From NCBI GenBank assembly GCA_019915135.1, contig JAHLMK010000034.1:118182-182181 (forward strand): a stretch of 64,000 nt of DNA, in the 5' to 3' direction. The notes beneath the pieces are model-generated. The model was not told where the DNA came from. It did no database searches and saw only the letters and a program-made list of their open reading frames with translations. Below are positions 34,474 through 46,956 of the stretch, in pieces. The position numbers and the translations under genes were made by a program. The DNA comes from Strobilurus pachycystidiatus (taxonomy: Eukaryota; Basidiomycota; Agaricomycetes; Agaricales; Physalacriaceae). Positions within the stretch are counted from its first letter, which is position 1. Each line of letters begins with the position of its first letter.

Positions 34474-34690
34474 TTGAGCGGGATCCGATCAGGGCGGGAC
34501 GTGGGGGGCGGCTTGAGTGCCGGAGAAGCATCAGATTCGTGCAAGATGGTCTCTGCGGCGGGTACTCCGTCAATGTTCGAGGCGTCGGCGTCCCGGAGAG
34601 TGTCGAGGATGGTGGTGGTGGGAGAGGAAGCCGGGCCAGATGCCAGGCACAGCATCCGGCTGATCCGTCGATGGCTGTGCTAGCAGCATA
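34474..34690 (+). repeat. Direct repeat, copy 1
   Basis: Shares blocks, in the same order and orientation, with 37905-38110: GGGATCCGATCA, GATTCGTG, a segment with GTGTCGAGGATGGT, and ATGCCAGGCACAGCAT. The copies are diverged with indels. Together they bracket the Zn2Cys6 gene at about 3.4 kb spacing. No coding sense is seen. Confidence 0.65.
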
Positions 34691-35558
34691 TCTTACCACG
34701 ACTTGGTCGTGCGTTCTTCCTCCTTTCATGGCGCGGTGGGCTCTAGTTTTTTCTCAGACCTACATGGGCTCATCGCGGCGGCGGCCGCACCGTTGCCCCC
34801 CCCCCCCCCCCTTTTTGCTCCCGGCGCGCAGATATTACATGTCATCCCGACTCCCGCCCACGGCGGTGGAGTCAATATTCCATCAAACGGTCTTGGACAA
34901 GCATGGGGAGTATGTAACAACACGCTATGGGGTGGGTGTGTTATCACCAACTAGGTACATTCATATTTTCTTTCAAGGACTTGACGAATATGCAAAGGTT
35001 AGCATCGTTCACGGCGCTTCGGCCTACATGCGATCACGTTGGCGCATTGGTCTGATACCATATGAGCATGTCGGGAATCGGTCGCCGCCATGTCCATAAA
35101 TAGTAGTCTTGGCCATTGTAGGTAGCAGGGTAATATCGTGCTGTTAACTATTATTGTCAAAATATTCCTTGAATTTACGACGAGTTTGACCCGAATGTGA
35201 TGTCGACTCGAAAGACTCCGAATTCCATGCTAATATGTCCGCCAGGGTTGGCCAGTGACATTAAATCATGAGTGCGCGGCGGTGGCATTTTCGCGTACCA
35301 CACCAAAGATAAGAAATTCTCGCGCAAGTTATTACGCACTACAGTAATCAGCTGATACTTATGTCAAGAAGCAATATTTCTCTTGAATTCAAGGCCAGGG
35401 TGGTCCCAAACGTGAAGATGTGCTCAAGCGCAGGGCCCTGTGCCCCCAGACAGTCCTATCCGTATGGGGCGTATGTGTGCTATGGCCTTCCTCTTGATCA
35501 ATGCCCTGTGAGTATTCGGTTAAGTATCAGCTTTTTTCACCGTTTTCTCATCCTCCTA
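34691..35558. other. Upstream region of Zn2Cys6 gene; C17 run
   Basis: Contains a run of 17 cytosines at 34796-34812 followed by five thymines, next to a GCGGCGGCGGCCGC stretch. No gene is supported. The last 50 bp before the next start codon are pyrimidine-rich. Confidence 0.5.
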
Positions 35559-37362
35559 ATGCCTCCAGAAAAGCAAAAGCGTCGCCAGCGGCCCGAACTT
35601 ATGCCTCTAAGTATGTTGCATCTTCCTTTTCCATCTTGCTGCTGTTGATCATTGGCATTTACAGACGGCCCGTAAGTTGCCATTATGACCTATTTCATGG
35701 CGACTTATACAATCTGTAGCGTCCCAATCAAGCTTTTACAGGACGTCGAACGTCTGAAAACCCAGATTGAGGCTGATGTTAAACTACACGAGCACAAGGC
35801 CCTTCTGCGTACACAACTTCTGGATACCATGGAGGATGGCGAGCGCAAGGCTCTTGTCGCTGCAATCACGGCCACAGAGATGGCTCTCGTTGGGCATTTG
35901 GCACGTAAGGAGGATCTGATTAATTGCCGGCGTGAAATTCGCCGCTACCGTGTACGTCGTCGTCACCGTGCCACTGCACGATGTACGTGTCTCCTTCTAG
36001 CAAATACTGCGTTACCTAGTACTAACTCGATGCTATGGCTTTATAGATGATCATCCTGCGGGCACTACGCCCTCCTTTCCTCCACCATTCTTTCCCCCGG
36101 CCATGATATCCTCACCATCCATTGACCCGACGTTTCCATCGACTAGCGGTTTTCAGATGACGCCAGATTCTTGCATCGATCCACAGTCAGTCTGTTCAAA
36201 AGTTTTGCTACCTCGCTGCTAATAATTATCAGACTGTTGGCGTTGCAGCACACGAGCTGGGAACAGGGATTTTTGGAATATCAGCCCGACTTGGCTCAAC
36301 AGAGGTCGGTGTTGACAGTTTCTGTAGTTTTGCTTACAGTTGCCATAGAGGATTCTTCAATCCGAATCCGGAATGGGAGGATGCGCCCCAAGACCCCCCA
36401 CAGGACGCGCTCCCAAAATCGGTGCAGAACTTCCACCAGCAGTGGTATACTGTAAATTCGCATCCCCCATCATCATCGACATCACACGCGTATGTCGATT
36501 TATCTTCATCTTTGTTTTCATGATTACTTGGACCGTTGATGCTTCGCATCAGAGTACCAAATCGTTCGGATGATGAGCACGTGTATACACCAAACATCCC
36601 GACGACGACAGGCAAGATCACGAGGACGGCAATAGCGTGTGATTTCTGTCACAGTGAGCGTTCCATTTCTCGAAAAGAGTAGGATCAACACTAATCAGAA
36701 AACGCTCGACAGGACGCAAATTTCGCTGCGACGGAAACAGGCCTTCGTGTTCCAAATGTATCACTCATCGCATCCATCCATGCCATTACCCAGAGGAGCA
36801 GAGGAGGCGAGGGCCCGGCAAGGACAAGAAGAAAAAGGAGACTGCTGGGCAGGAGTCAACACCGGGCTCGAGACGAAATCAAAGGGCTTCCACGTCTTCC
36901 TCTTTAACTCGCGACGTTGATTCTCCTTTTGAGCCCGAACCACGTCCATCCAACACGCCTTCGGAGGTGTCACCTGTCATGCGGCTGAGGCCCACACCGC
37001 CAGCTGTGAAGTCCACCAGCGACGATTCCGACTCTGACACGGCTGACTCTGGCGGGAACATGACCTCGTCGGACTCTGACTTTACCACGGACAGACGGGT
37101 CGGCCGCTCCGGAACCAAGAGGCACGCATTCAGGCCCAAACACCGTGGACACGTAGACTCGGGGGAGGACAAAGAGGTTGTTGACACAGTGTCAGTTGGT
37201 GGTTCATTGTGTTCCTTGCCATCATACTCTGACATTACCACGGACAGAAGGGTCGCCCGCTCCGGCACCAGGAGGCGCGCAATCAGGCCCAAACACCGCG
37301 GATACGTAGACTCGGAGGAGGATGCGGATATTGTTCATGCATTGTCAGTTTGTGGTGTATAG
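35559..37362 (+). CDS. Zn2Cys6 (fungal binuclear cluster) transcription factor
   Basis: Binds DNA through a two-zinc six-cysteine cluster; nuclear. Exons can be followed from MPPEKQKRRQRPEL through a helical segment (LKTQIEADVKLHEHKALLRT) and a basic stretch (RREIRRYRVRRRHRATAR), then several short exons rich in Pro, Ser and Gln, to the cluster. The cluster is split by an intron (36654-36712): CDFC, then RRKFRC, DGNRPSC, SKC and a last Cys before HYPEEQRRRG; the Cys spacing 2-6-6-2-7 is canonical. The cluster lies unusually late, after about 300 residues, as in some basidiomycete regulators. The C-terminus holds two 51-residue repeats. A final intron near 37340 could extend the protein into 37390-37579. 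No fungal-specific regulator middle domain is visible. Confidence 0.75.
37075..37362 (+). repeat. Two in-frame 153 bp repeats in the Zn2Cys6 gene
   Basis: Repeat 1 (37075-37227) and repeat 2 (37228-37362) both encode TTDRRV, then RSGT, RPKHRG and VDS, ending in ED and an SV-x-G segment. The offset is exactly 51 codons, so the duplication keeps the frame. They differ at roughly one residue in three, so the event is not very recent. Confidence 0.8.
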
Positions 37363-37904
37363 TGTTCTTGCGCTTGTTCTCAAATGTTTACCGTGCACAG
37401 TTTCTCGAAGTCTACTCCAAGCACTGACGAGCCACATGGGCAACGTATCCTTCGTCCGCGGGGAAAGCCCACCTTGGGACAAGGCCTCCACAAGACCGGT
37501 AGGGTGCAACACCGGTAAGGTGAGGGTCGACAGCAAGCTTGGGCTTGGAGTTGACGAGATCATAACCGAACAGAGATGATGAAGCCTATTTGAAACGAAC
37601 TGTATTCAATACCAGCCGATGTACATAGTTCAATAAATTTTACGACCTACGATAACGAAGGAAGGTCACTTACAGACACATTATATTGCCAGCAGCCTCC
37701 CGACCCTTCGATGACTGGGATTCGGTCCAGTGACGAGTCCGCCCAGACAGTCAATGAATGGCGGAGGAGAATTTTCAGCAGAAAAGACTGAGAGAATGGA
37801 TCTGTTACTCGCCAGATCCCATGGTGCGTTGCTGAAGCTGCACGCATACCAGCGCCCTCTGCAGCCTCTGCAGACCTAAGTTTCTAATCCCGTCGCCGTC
37901 CGTA

Positions 37905-38110
37905 GGGAGGGATCCGATCATCAGCGGGGTGTGAGGAGTAGTGCAAATACAAGAGAACCACCGGATTCGTGTACAAAGCTTGCTGTGGCAAATAAACCAT
38001 CGAACTCTGAGGTGGTGGCGTCCTGCAGTGTCGAGGATGGTTGTCATGGCAGAGAGCAAGCCCAACGAGATGCCAGGCACAGCATAGGGCATATTCGTTG
38101 ACTAGGCACG
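37905..38110 (+). repeat. Direct repeat, copy 2
   Basis: Second copy of the repeat at 34474-34690, in the same orientation. Conserved blocks are GGGATCCGATCATC, GGATTCGTG, CAGTGTCGAGGATGGT and ATGCCAGGCACAGCAT. It lies between the Zn2Cys6 gene and transportin, 180 bp before the latter's start codon. Confidence 0.65.
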
Positions 38111-38291
38111 CATCGGCTGCTTTGGGCAGTTACTGCTGATCCGGTCGATAGTTCGACTTTAAGAGCCCGATCTACGTAATACGTACGTTTCGGTTCTATT
38201 CAATCAATGTATGCGGCTAGTGAGTTGCTCCCTGCTAACTCCCTTCCACGACCAGTCTTCCAACCAGCTCTTCCGCACGTTTTCCAACACC

Positions 38292-41200
38292 ATGGCGAAC
38301 TGGTCGCCCGATCCGAGCGGCCTCGCCCAGATTCTGCAAACCATCCACGAATCAACGGACACGGCCCCGTCTGTGCAGCGCAATATCACTCAAGTAATTA
38401 CAACCCCCCAGCTGGTCCGCTGTTTCCTTCACGGTTTAATGATGATTTTTTCGGGCAGAAATTCAATAATTTCACGCACGTCCCCGACTACATTGGCTAC
38501 CTGGCGCACATCCTGTGCTGGATGCGCGAAGAGGAGGAGCAGATACGATCCATCGCGGGCTACCTGCTTAAGAACAACTCGCGCCTCATTCTGTCGTCGT
38601 CCCCCGAGGTGGCGACCTACGTGAAGGGCTCGGTGCTGGAGGCGTTCACCGACTCGAATGTCATGATCCGCAACACAGCGGGGCAGGACATTGTCGCCTT
38701 CCTCAGCGTGCTGGAGCCACGCAACTGGCCAGAGTGCCTCCAGCAGCTCGTCACCATGCTGGACATGAACGATCTTGCCCGGCAAGAGGTGAGTGGCCAC
38801 CGCGCCCGTCTTACGTGATACCCCCGCCTCACCCCCCCACAGGCCGCATTCAGCGTCTTCAAAAAGGCATGCGAAGACTACCCCCGAAATATGGACGTCG
38901 AAATCAACGGCACGCGCCCGCTCGACTACATGATCCCCAAGTTTCTCCAACTCACAGACCACCCGTCCTCGAAGATGCGGTCACATGCGGTGGCGTGTCT
39001 CTCCAACTTTGTCTCCACCAACTGCCAGTCGCTCTTTGCCCACATCGACTCATTTATTGCCGCCCTTTTCCGGTGCGCGCTGGACGACGACCCATCCGTG
39101 CGCCGTCACGTCTGCCAGGCGCTCGTCCTCCTCTTCGCCGCGCGCCCGGAGTGCCTCATGCCCGAGATGGATAACATTGCCAATTACATGCTCTACTCGA
39201 TTAAAGACCCGAACGAGCATGTTGCACTGGAGGCGTGCGAGTTCTGGCTCATGTTCGTGGAGGACACGAAGCTATCGATGTACCTGCACCCGCTCCTTGG
39301 CAAGATCGCGCCCGTCCTCCTTGATTGCATGGTATATGGCGAGGACGATCTTTTGTGGCTTGATGCAGATGCGGAGGATGCGGAGGTCCCGGACAAGGAT
39401 ACAGATATTAAGCCGCGCCACTATGGCTCGAAATCACACGGTCTGGAGAGGGACGAGATGAACGGGTCCAAGCAGCCCAAGACCCACATTGGAGCTCACG
39501 GCGAGGAGACGTACGACGACGACGACGATGACTGTGATTTTGACGACGATGCTGGTGACGACATGTCAACAGAGTGGAATTTGCGCAAGTGCGCCGCTGT
39601 TGTCCTTGAGGAGCTCGCTGTCCGCTTCACGGGCGATCTTTTCAATGTGATGCTGGGCCCGCTCCAGGACAGGCTCTGGAATGCCGATTGGCTTCAGCGG
39701 GAGAGCGTTATATTTGCGCTTGGTACCCTGGCGGACTCAGAAGGTTGGTTTTTTTTGAATCGCTTCGTAAGTTTTTGCACTAAGCTTACTCTTAGGATGT
39801 ATGGAGGCTATCAAACCCCATCTGCCCGTCTTGGTGCCGTACCTTATCAATACCTTGAACAACCCAAAGGTAAGCCTGCTTTGATTCTTGGTCGTGATTC
39901 TATCTCGATGATGATTGCTTCGATTGTAGCCTCTGGTTCGGTCGATAACATGCTGGACGCTTGGGCGGTGTGCGAGCTGGATCACGCAGCCCATATCGGA
40001 GGAGCACAAGTCCAGCTACTTTATCCCCACAATGGAAGGAGTGAGTTCGGCATTTGGATAGTTATCACTCGTACTTACCTCGGGGCGTCCGTCACGTCGC
40101 TTTAGCTCCTCCGCATGGTACTGGACAATAACAAGCGCGTGCAGGAAGCCGGGTGCAGTGCCTTTGCCACTCTCGAAGAGGACGCTGGATCGGAATTGGC
40201 GCCGTACCTCGAGCCTGTGCTGAGGAACCTGGTGTTGGCATTGGAGAAGTACCAACACAAGAACATGTTGATTTTGTACGACGTGGTCGGGACGCTCGCT
40301 GATGCGGTTGGGAGGGCGCTGTCCGACCCGAAGTATGTGGAGATCCTGATGCCGCCATTGACGAATAGATGGGCGAAGCTGAGGGATGATGACCCCGATC
40401 TTATTCCGCTGCTCGAGGTGAAGGGATTCTCTTATCGTGCTCTTCTGTGCTTTGGCTGATCTTTTGGTGTAGTGTCTCGCATCTGTGACTATCGCTATGG
40501 GCATGAGCTTCCTTCCCTATGCCGGACCCGTCTTCCAGCGCTCTGCGAGCATCATACACAACGCTCTCCTGCAGTACCAGACTTACCAACAGAGTCCGGA
40601 CCTGGATGAACCGGACAAGGCGTTCCTCATCGTCGCGCTCAATCTTCTCTCCGGGCTGATGCAGGGTATGGGAATGGCCCTCGAAAATATGATCAATGCG
40701 ACGAACCCAAACTTGCCCTCCCTGTTGACGGTGTGTTTGAAACACCCGCAAGCGCCGGTGCGCCAGAGAGGGTACGCGTTGGTGGGCGATATGGCGATGG
40801 GGTGCTTCCCTGTGCTGCGCCCGCATATGCCTGGGATCATCACTGAGCTCATTCTGCAGCTCGACCCGGAGCCCAAGTTCGAGTTCATCAGTGCGTCGAA
40901 TAACGCCGCGTGGTCTGTCGGCGAGGTGGCATTGCGGTATGGGCGCGGGAATGGGGAGTTCCAGCAGTGGGTTGGGCCGCTAATTTCAAGGCTTATCCCG
41001 ATTTTGCTGCACCCAAAGGCGCCGAGGAGTCTGCACGAGAACGCGGCTGTGTCTATTGGACGGATTGGGTTGATGCACCCGACACTTGTTGCGCCCCACT
41101 TGGCAGAGTTTGCGCCGGCGTGGTGCGAAGCTCTCTATGAGATTAGGGATAATGAGGAGAAGGATTCGGCGTTCCGTGGCTTGTGCACGATGGTGCAGGT

Positions 41201-41452
41201 AAACCCTGGAGGAATTGCGAAGGTAGGCATCCGGTCTACGTTATTGATGTCATATTTATGTTTCGTTTGCAGAGTTTGCTTTGGTTCTGCAGTTCGATTG
41301 TGCGGTGGAACGCCCCGTCACCCGAACTCAACAGCATGTTCCAGACACTGCTGCAGAATTTCAAGGCGCACGATGCCGCTGGGTGGGCTGCCCAGGTCGC
41401 TGCGTTCTCGCCGCATATACAGCAAACTCTTGCTACACGCTACGGCATCTAA
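38292..41452 (+). CDS. Transportin (karyopherin beta-2, Kap104-like)
   Basis: Nuclear import receptor that carries cargo with PY-type signals through nuclear pores and releases it on Ran-GTP. Eight exons (38292-38393, 38459-38788, 38843-39743, 39796-39869, 39930-40040, 40106-40417, 40473-41222, 41273-41452) join at GT-AG sites into 919 residues, the usual size. HEAT-repeat texture is plain throughout. Typical segments are [24 protein letters not shown], the acidic loop near residue 370 ([16 protein letters not shown]) used in cargo release, [58 protein letters not shown] and [15 protein letters not shown]. The start follows a CACCATGG context. It appears fully intact and is presumably essential, which makes it an anchor for true host chromosome. 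Confidence 0.95.
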
Positions 41453-42980
41453 TTTCATATAGTGTACCATATCTATCCTGTAGCAGTTTGTATATTTTGG
41501 ACGCTTACTTCATTTTGTAATATTTTTTCTCTGCTGTATAGTATCTACTTCCATTGATTGTACCGACTCTTTCTCATACGGAGGGAGCAAGACAGGCGCT
41601 GCGATGTGTCGCACGAGCGCATCGCGCGCGGTATATTGAAGGTCGCCACACGTACCACAATAATTGTCCCGCAGCGTCAAAGCAGTGAATATCGAATGAA
41701 TGAGTCACAATGACTCCCTTCAAGGTCAAATCTCGGTGGTCCCCACGACCTCTCGGCGTTCATCAATAGAGATGCGGATCCCCCTTCCCACCCAAGGCGG
41801 TGCAGTGTGGACGCCATTGCCGTCGGTGTATCTAGCTTCTATAGTGTGAACAGCCAGCGGATGTGGTATAGTACCTACGTTATAAGCATCCAATGTCAGA
41901 TCGCACGACCCAATTCAACCGTGAACGGTTTTCGCTGCTATTTGATATCCACATACACCAAAGGCCAAACTACTAAAGAGCACCCTCGACACAGCACGAA
42001 GTAGGCACGGATGACAGAAAGGTTTCGAAACAAAATTTCGCGAGTTGACACGCGCTGCTAATCAGATACAAACCTTGGCACAGCCACTGATTCCCTTTTT
42101 GCCTCCGCCGCTCATCTTCACTAGACTCGTGCGGAATGGTAGACTGCTTGACTCTCAGACTCTTCCTCTGTCTCGATGGTTCTCTTTCCGAGAGGATGGT
42201 TCCAATGCCTGCGCGTTTTAACGAGAAAACCGATCGTTGTAAAGCAGGGAGAACGCGGAGAGCAGGGAACGCGACGGAGCTTTGGCGGCGACACGCGCAT
42301 ACGGTGCGTCAAATCTTACACTCCAACTCCCTCTAGACTCACAGCGGCGGACATGCACCCAGATGCAACAGATCTGGATCACCGGGACAATGCGCTGCTT
42401 GAAACGACCGATTACCTCTTCTGTCCCGGCTCGCGCACAAACTCCACGGGCCTGCTTTCGTCGGGATCTGATTTAAACAGTCAGGCAATGCCGAGGCACA
42501 TGCCTCTTTCGTTTCACGCTCCCGTCTTTCGGCGTCAGCATCTATATATCTTTGACTGTCCGTGTACTCCTCCCTCACGCCGCCTACATCCCTCTCCTAT
42601 GCTTCACACCTCCCCCTTTTGCACCCTACTCTTCACGTTTCCGGTGCCTCGGCCGTCCTCACGATCACGATCTTTGCTCATCAATCTCCCCCCCCTGCCG
42701 CTTTCTCATCTCCCACCCTCCTCCTCCTCCTGCCTTCCCGTCTCCCCCCCCCTCCCCTTAGATTTTTCCTCTTCCCCTCCTGCCATGCCCTTCCTTTATT
42801 CTCCGCCTCGCCCTTCTCTCTTTTTGAGTCTTCCTCCCCCCCTCTCCACCGTTCCCCTCTCCCCTCCCCCGAACCACCTCACCCTCTCCACCACCTCCTC
42901 TCCATCCCGCCTTCCCTTCTTGTCTAACCCTCCTCCCCTCCGCCTCTCGGTCTCCCCTGGGAAGTTTCGTTGGTCGTCGA
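41453..42980. other. Intergenic; long pyrimidine tract at 42.55-42.96 kb
   Basis: No gene is supported in 41453-42350. From about 42550 to 42960 the plus strand is nearly all C and T (CTCCTCCTCCTCCTGCC, CCCCCTCTCCACC), a composition seen in leaders of well-expressed basidiomycete genes. It produces a misleading 333-codon frame (42176-43177). It probably serves as promoter and 5' leader of the next gene. Confidence 0.5.
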
Positions 42981-43743
42981 TTGGCGTACATCATCGTAAA
43001 GGAAGAGCCCGTCGACTCGCCGCCCATCTCTCCAGTCAAGCGTCGTCCCATCCGCGACGCTTCTCCCTCCGCGTCTCCCTCCCCAGCCCCGAAGAAACGT
43101 ATCGTCAAACGCAAAGAGGTCGAGCCAGATGTATTCGGTGCGTCCTCTCCGAGCTTAATCATGTATCCCAGCGCTAACACACCATCCAGAATCATCACCC
43201 ATGCCAGCGCCCAAGCCCAAATTCAAACCTGCCCGCACGCCGCTCCAAGAGCGACTCCCATCCCCGCCTCCTCCTGCCCGTGCGCAACCCAGAGTCCGAG
43301 CCCCCGCGATACGAGTCCCCCGTGCCTGGCCCCAGCAAGCGCACCTCCATCAGCGGCAGCGGCACCCAGCGCATCGACACACTCCCAGAGCGCTTCCGCA
43401 TCACCATCCACGGGCCCATGCAAGAACAGCGCGCTACGCTCCTAACCCGAGGGCGCTACCCCGTCAGGAAGGTCCTGACCGCGGTGTGTAAGAGCTTTGG
43501 CGTTGATGTGGATGGGTGAGTCTCCAATTGCGTGAAGATGGTGTTAGGTGCTAACTCCATTTATGTAGGGCGCGGCTGTACCTCCCTCTCGACTCTGATA
43601 CTGATGGTGAACGGTATCTGTTGGACCCGAACGAGACTGTCGCTGACGCTGGTGTGGGTCCTGATGCGGAGCTTGAGCTCGTACTTGGGGAGGAAGACCA
43701 GGAGGAGGAGGAAGACGAGGAGGAGGAAGAGGAGGACGAGTGA
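42981..43743 (+). CDS. Ubiquitin-like-fold acidic-tail protein, function unknown
   Basis: Three exons (to 43130, 43190-43515, 43569-43743) keep one frame and give about 217 codons from the first shown base. The reading begins AYIIVKEEPVDSPPISPVKR; no ATG stands just before it, so the true start is upstream, perhaps across an intron in the C/T-rich leader. Pro/Ser/Arg-rich segments follow. Then comes a beta-grasp-like domain: RFRITIHGP, a turn, YPVRKVLTAVCKSFGVDVDG, ARLYLPLDSD and AELELVLGEED. The end is almost pure Glu/Asp. The pattern resembles ubiquitin-like domains of small nuclear proteins, and the basic-then-acidic layout suggests a nuclear protein. Both are inferences. Confidence 0.6.
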
Positions 43744-44174
43744 GGGTCCCATCCTAGCTACTGCGAGAGGATTGATTGGGGGTGTGTTTACTTTTTTTTG
43801 CGTTTCTTGCTATGACTCCGAGCTTCTTGTGATGAATCTTATGTTCTTCTGTATTACTACTTACTGCTCCGTACAGTACCTTTTGATGATGCTTTTTATT
43901 GAATGATGAATTCGGCGTCTGGAGCGAATGTAGGATGTGTTGTTCTCAATTCATGACTGCGCCTCAGCCTGACGATGTGCACATCTCCGCCCTTTTGCCC
44001 CAATCGAAACTTGACTCGGACGCCGTACAATACTCAGTGATACTGATTGGCAACTGCGCTGATGGGACAAAGCCCCCAATCTGCTAATCTACGACTGCTG
44101 TTTTTATCATGGACTAGGATCTATTCTCTTTACATCACCGATGTCGCTATAGAAGAGGACGTCCTGCGAGGTGT
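43744..44174. other. Intergenic between convergent genes
   Basis: Short 3' flank shared by the plus-strand ubiquitin-like gene and the minus-strand hypothetical gene. Only small frames occur and no motif is seen. Confidence 0.4.
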
Positions 44175-45727
44175 TTAACCTTGCAGTCGAGCTTCCCAAT
44201 GCGACCGTACGTGCCTCGAAGCTTTGGGTGCAGGCTTCGGGTCGGGACTGTCGCCTTCTTCTTTCGTCTTTGGACGTTTATCGAGCCGATCGTAGCTCTT
44301 CGTCCTTACCCGTTCTCCTCGATCTCCAACACATTCGGGTGCGAATCTCAGTCGCTGCCCCTCGGAGTCGGGTGAATCGAAGGGTACGGGACGCCATTCG
44401 TCCAACGGAGATACCCCAGCGTCGAGTGGGATGTGACCGTAACCGTCGTTGATGTCCTGGAAGAGCAAAGAGTGACGACGTTGAGGGTGTGCGACGGAGA
44501 GCAGGTTTAAGCTGTGGTCGATGCGGATTCGAGAGCTGAAACGAGCCAGGTGCTTCTTGATCCTCGGTCTCGGAAGGTGGTGGTGGCGTACGGATCATGT
44601 TCTGCACTATGCTGACCGTCGCATCGACAGAGAGCTGCTCTTCGTTTGGCACTCCAGACGTAGATGCTGGAAAGACTGCCTCGATGGCGTGATGCGTCCA
44701 CTGCTTGAGACGCCTTCTCGCGCGTCTCTTCAATGTCGGAGTATGAGACGGAGACGGAGACGGATGTGCAGAGACATTGTCAGGTGTGGGTGGACTTTCT
44801 GCGATCTCAGACCGGGGAGTGAATATGCGACTGGGTGGGCTCGATTGTTGGCTAGAAGCTGATGGCGACGGTGAATTTGCTGCCTCGAAGCCTTCACGAA
44901 GTAACGTTTCTAACATTTGTGACGGGGTACTACCAGCGTCCTTTGAAAGACTCGGGACGCTGCTCTACGCTGTTAGTTTGAGGCAGTGTAGAGAAGCATC
45001 ACTAGGCATACCTTGAGGGTGTTGTGAGAGGTGTTGACTGGGGAGGAGTTGGATTGTTTCCAGTGATTGCGGTGGTCCCACTTTCATCGTTCACATCATG
45101 GCGCCCACCACCGCCAGAGCTTGCGAGACCTGCTCCATTGTCCGCACCAGGACCAACTCCGGTAATCTCGACTTCTCCTCCTGTATTGTTTGGTGTTGTC
45201 TGACTGGATGTCGCCGATTGGCACTCTTTCCAGTCAGCCCATATATCCACGCAGCGCTGCACGCTTCTCAACTCGACTTGAAGGCTCTTTAGATCTTTGC
45301 CAATCCAGTGCGCTTCCTCCTCCAGACCAGACATACGGTCGTCCCACCGACCATGCGCATCCACCTCCCCGTCGCGTAGACCCTCATCCCGAGCCCGCCT
45401 CAGTGTGAGTTCGAGCTCCAGCCGTTCCAGGCGATTTGCCTCAACTTGAGGCGGGGTGAGAGGGAGAGGTCGATTAAGCGACGGGCTCGGTGGGATACAC
45501 GGAAAGGTGCGCAGGTAATCGCGGAGACGTTCGAGATCGGCTTGAATGGTGGCAGGTATGCGCTTTGCGTGAGGTGGTGTGTGAGTATCCGGGAGACGTT
45601 CGAAGAGAGGAACTAAGACGCCCTTCATCAAAGCACGGCGCTCATCTTCGAGGACGAGTAGATGCTTGGCGAGGGCGTGCTTGGAATACGATAGAAGACG
45701 GCGACCGCGATGTGTCGTGGAGGCCAT
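44175..45727 (-). CDS. Helical, Pro/Ser-rich hypothetical protein
   Basis: On the minus strand the start MASTTHRGRR lies at 45727. Exon 1 encodes a charged helical region (ALAKHLLVLEDERRALMKGV, NRLERLELELTLRRARDEGL, WIGKDLKSLQVELRSVQRC), probably coiled coil, and ends at a GTATGC donor near 45012. Exon 2 starts near 44959 and encodes Pro/Ser-rich text (SSPPSRIFTPRSEIAESPPT) and a basic stretch (LKRRARRRLKQWTHHAIEAV). Near 44465 two frames compete: one ends at 44278, the other (ALPG to LFQDINDG, then IPLDAGVSPLDEWRPVPF) runs to 44175 and looks more natural, so a frameshift or a tiny intron is likely. The family is not recognised. A degenerate copy of the exon 2 region lies at 47.6-48.25 kb. 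Confidence 0.55.
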
Positions 45728-45751
45728 GTTGTATCCTGGGTGATGAGGCAA

Positions 45752-46956
45752 TTATATCAGGACGCTAGAGTTAGACGGGTAGGACACATAGTACAATTCA
45801 GCAGATGCTTTTCTAGTCAAGCGAACTGAACGCCTATTGTTCGACGCCGTTGTTCCCGTTTTTGTTATCCTTGTTCTCTGGGTGTGATCAGCATGTATAT
45901 GATGGGCGGAGCAGCGATGATCAGCGGAACTGCGAGCCTCAAAAGTTCTTACATGAGACAGAAATGAAGCTCCTTGTTATGAGAGGGACAAGAGCAAGCT
46001 GCGATTGAATTTGTTCGGCAAACCGGTGGTGCCGGATCGGCAATGGTGTGCGGTGTTTGAATTCAGCGCGCCAGTCGGGAAAGGACTTCTTCCTGTCTTC
46101 TTCGCAGCTTTGAACTACCCATCTTTATCCGCTACGCTCCAATGCTCGCTGGCGCATCGAACGTACTCGCGCTTACGCAAGGAGGAAAGGGCGGGTGATG
46201 AGGCGGAGAAATGACTCTGAGATGCGTATTCGTCGTGTTCTATGGCATATTCTCCTACGCCGTTCAACTTTCACGTCGCGCCTCCACGCCTCCTCTAGGC
46301 CTCTACCGCGCTCTGCTATAGCTGCTGACCATCGCTCTATAGGATACCGTCACCACCGTTTGCACCGAGGTGGTATTGATTGGCTGGCTGTCGTGCTCCT
46401 GTTCGAAGACGCCAAAGTCGATGCACGGCGGTTTGGCTCGTTGCTTGGGCGAACTCGCCCCTCGCATGGATTACGAGGAGCTTCGAGCGGTACGGACAGG
46501 CAACAACAAGGCGCCGATAGAAAAAACGAGCGCGCTGTCAGTGCGTTCTTTTCTGTCTGCCTACACTCCCTCGAGCTTATACCTTTCTCCAGATCCAGCT
46601 CCTGCCCCCTAGTCTCGTCCCAACCTGTCGCTGATTTCCCCTGTCTACCGTCGCCTCGCCCGCAAAAGACCTTTCCTCCGCTTCGCCCTCACCAGTCCCG
46701 AAGTCGCGCATGGTCCAACCCAGGAATATGACCATCAGTACTCGGACCGAGCGCATAGGTCTTCGCGCCTCTACATCGGTCAAAAGTAGATCTGCTGTTG
46801 CCAAGCATCGAACACATCACAATGGCGGGGATCGTCGCGACGGGACCACACGGCCCCACTGGCCCATTGTTCTTATTGTGAACCAGGATTTCCTTCGAGG
46901 CTACATAAGAGGCTCGCTAGACTCGATTTCCAGCCCTCCAACTCAATCTACACGAC
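45752..46956. other. Intergenic, with an uncertain frame near 46.35-46.61 kb
   Basis: A plus-strand frame preceded by an acceptor-like TATAG at 46340 reads TVTTVCTEVVLIGW and GLARCLGELAPRMDYEEL, ending at 46612. It could be one exon of an unknown gene, but no matching upstream exon was found. Just before 46957 there is a short leader with CTACATAAGAGG, which may act as a TATA-like element. Confidence 0.35.

Noticed and set aside
34796..34812. C17 run as a regulatory element
   Set aside because: A homopolymer of this kind is common as slippage product and may be partly a sequencing artefact. Nothing links it to the next gene.
42176..43177. 333-codon plus-strand frame
   Set aside because: It runs through the C/T-rich leader and into a wrong frame of the ubiquitin-like gene. 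The real exon frame differs.
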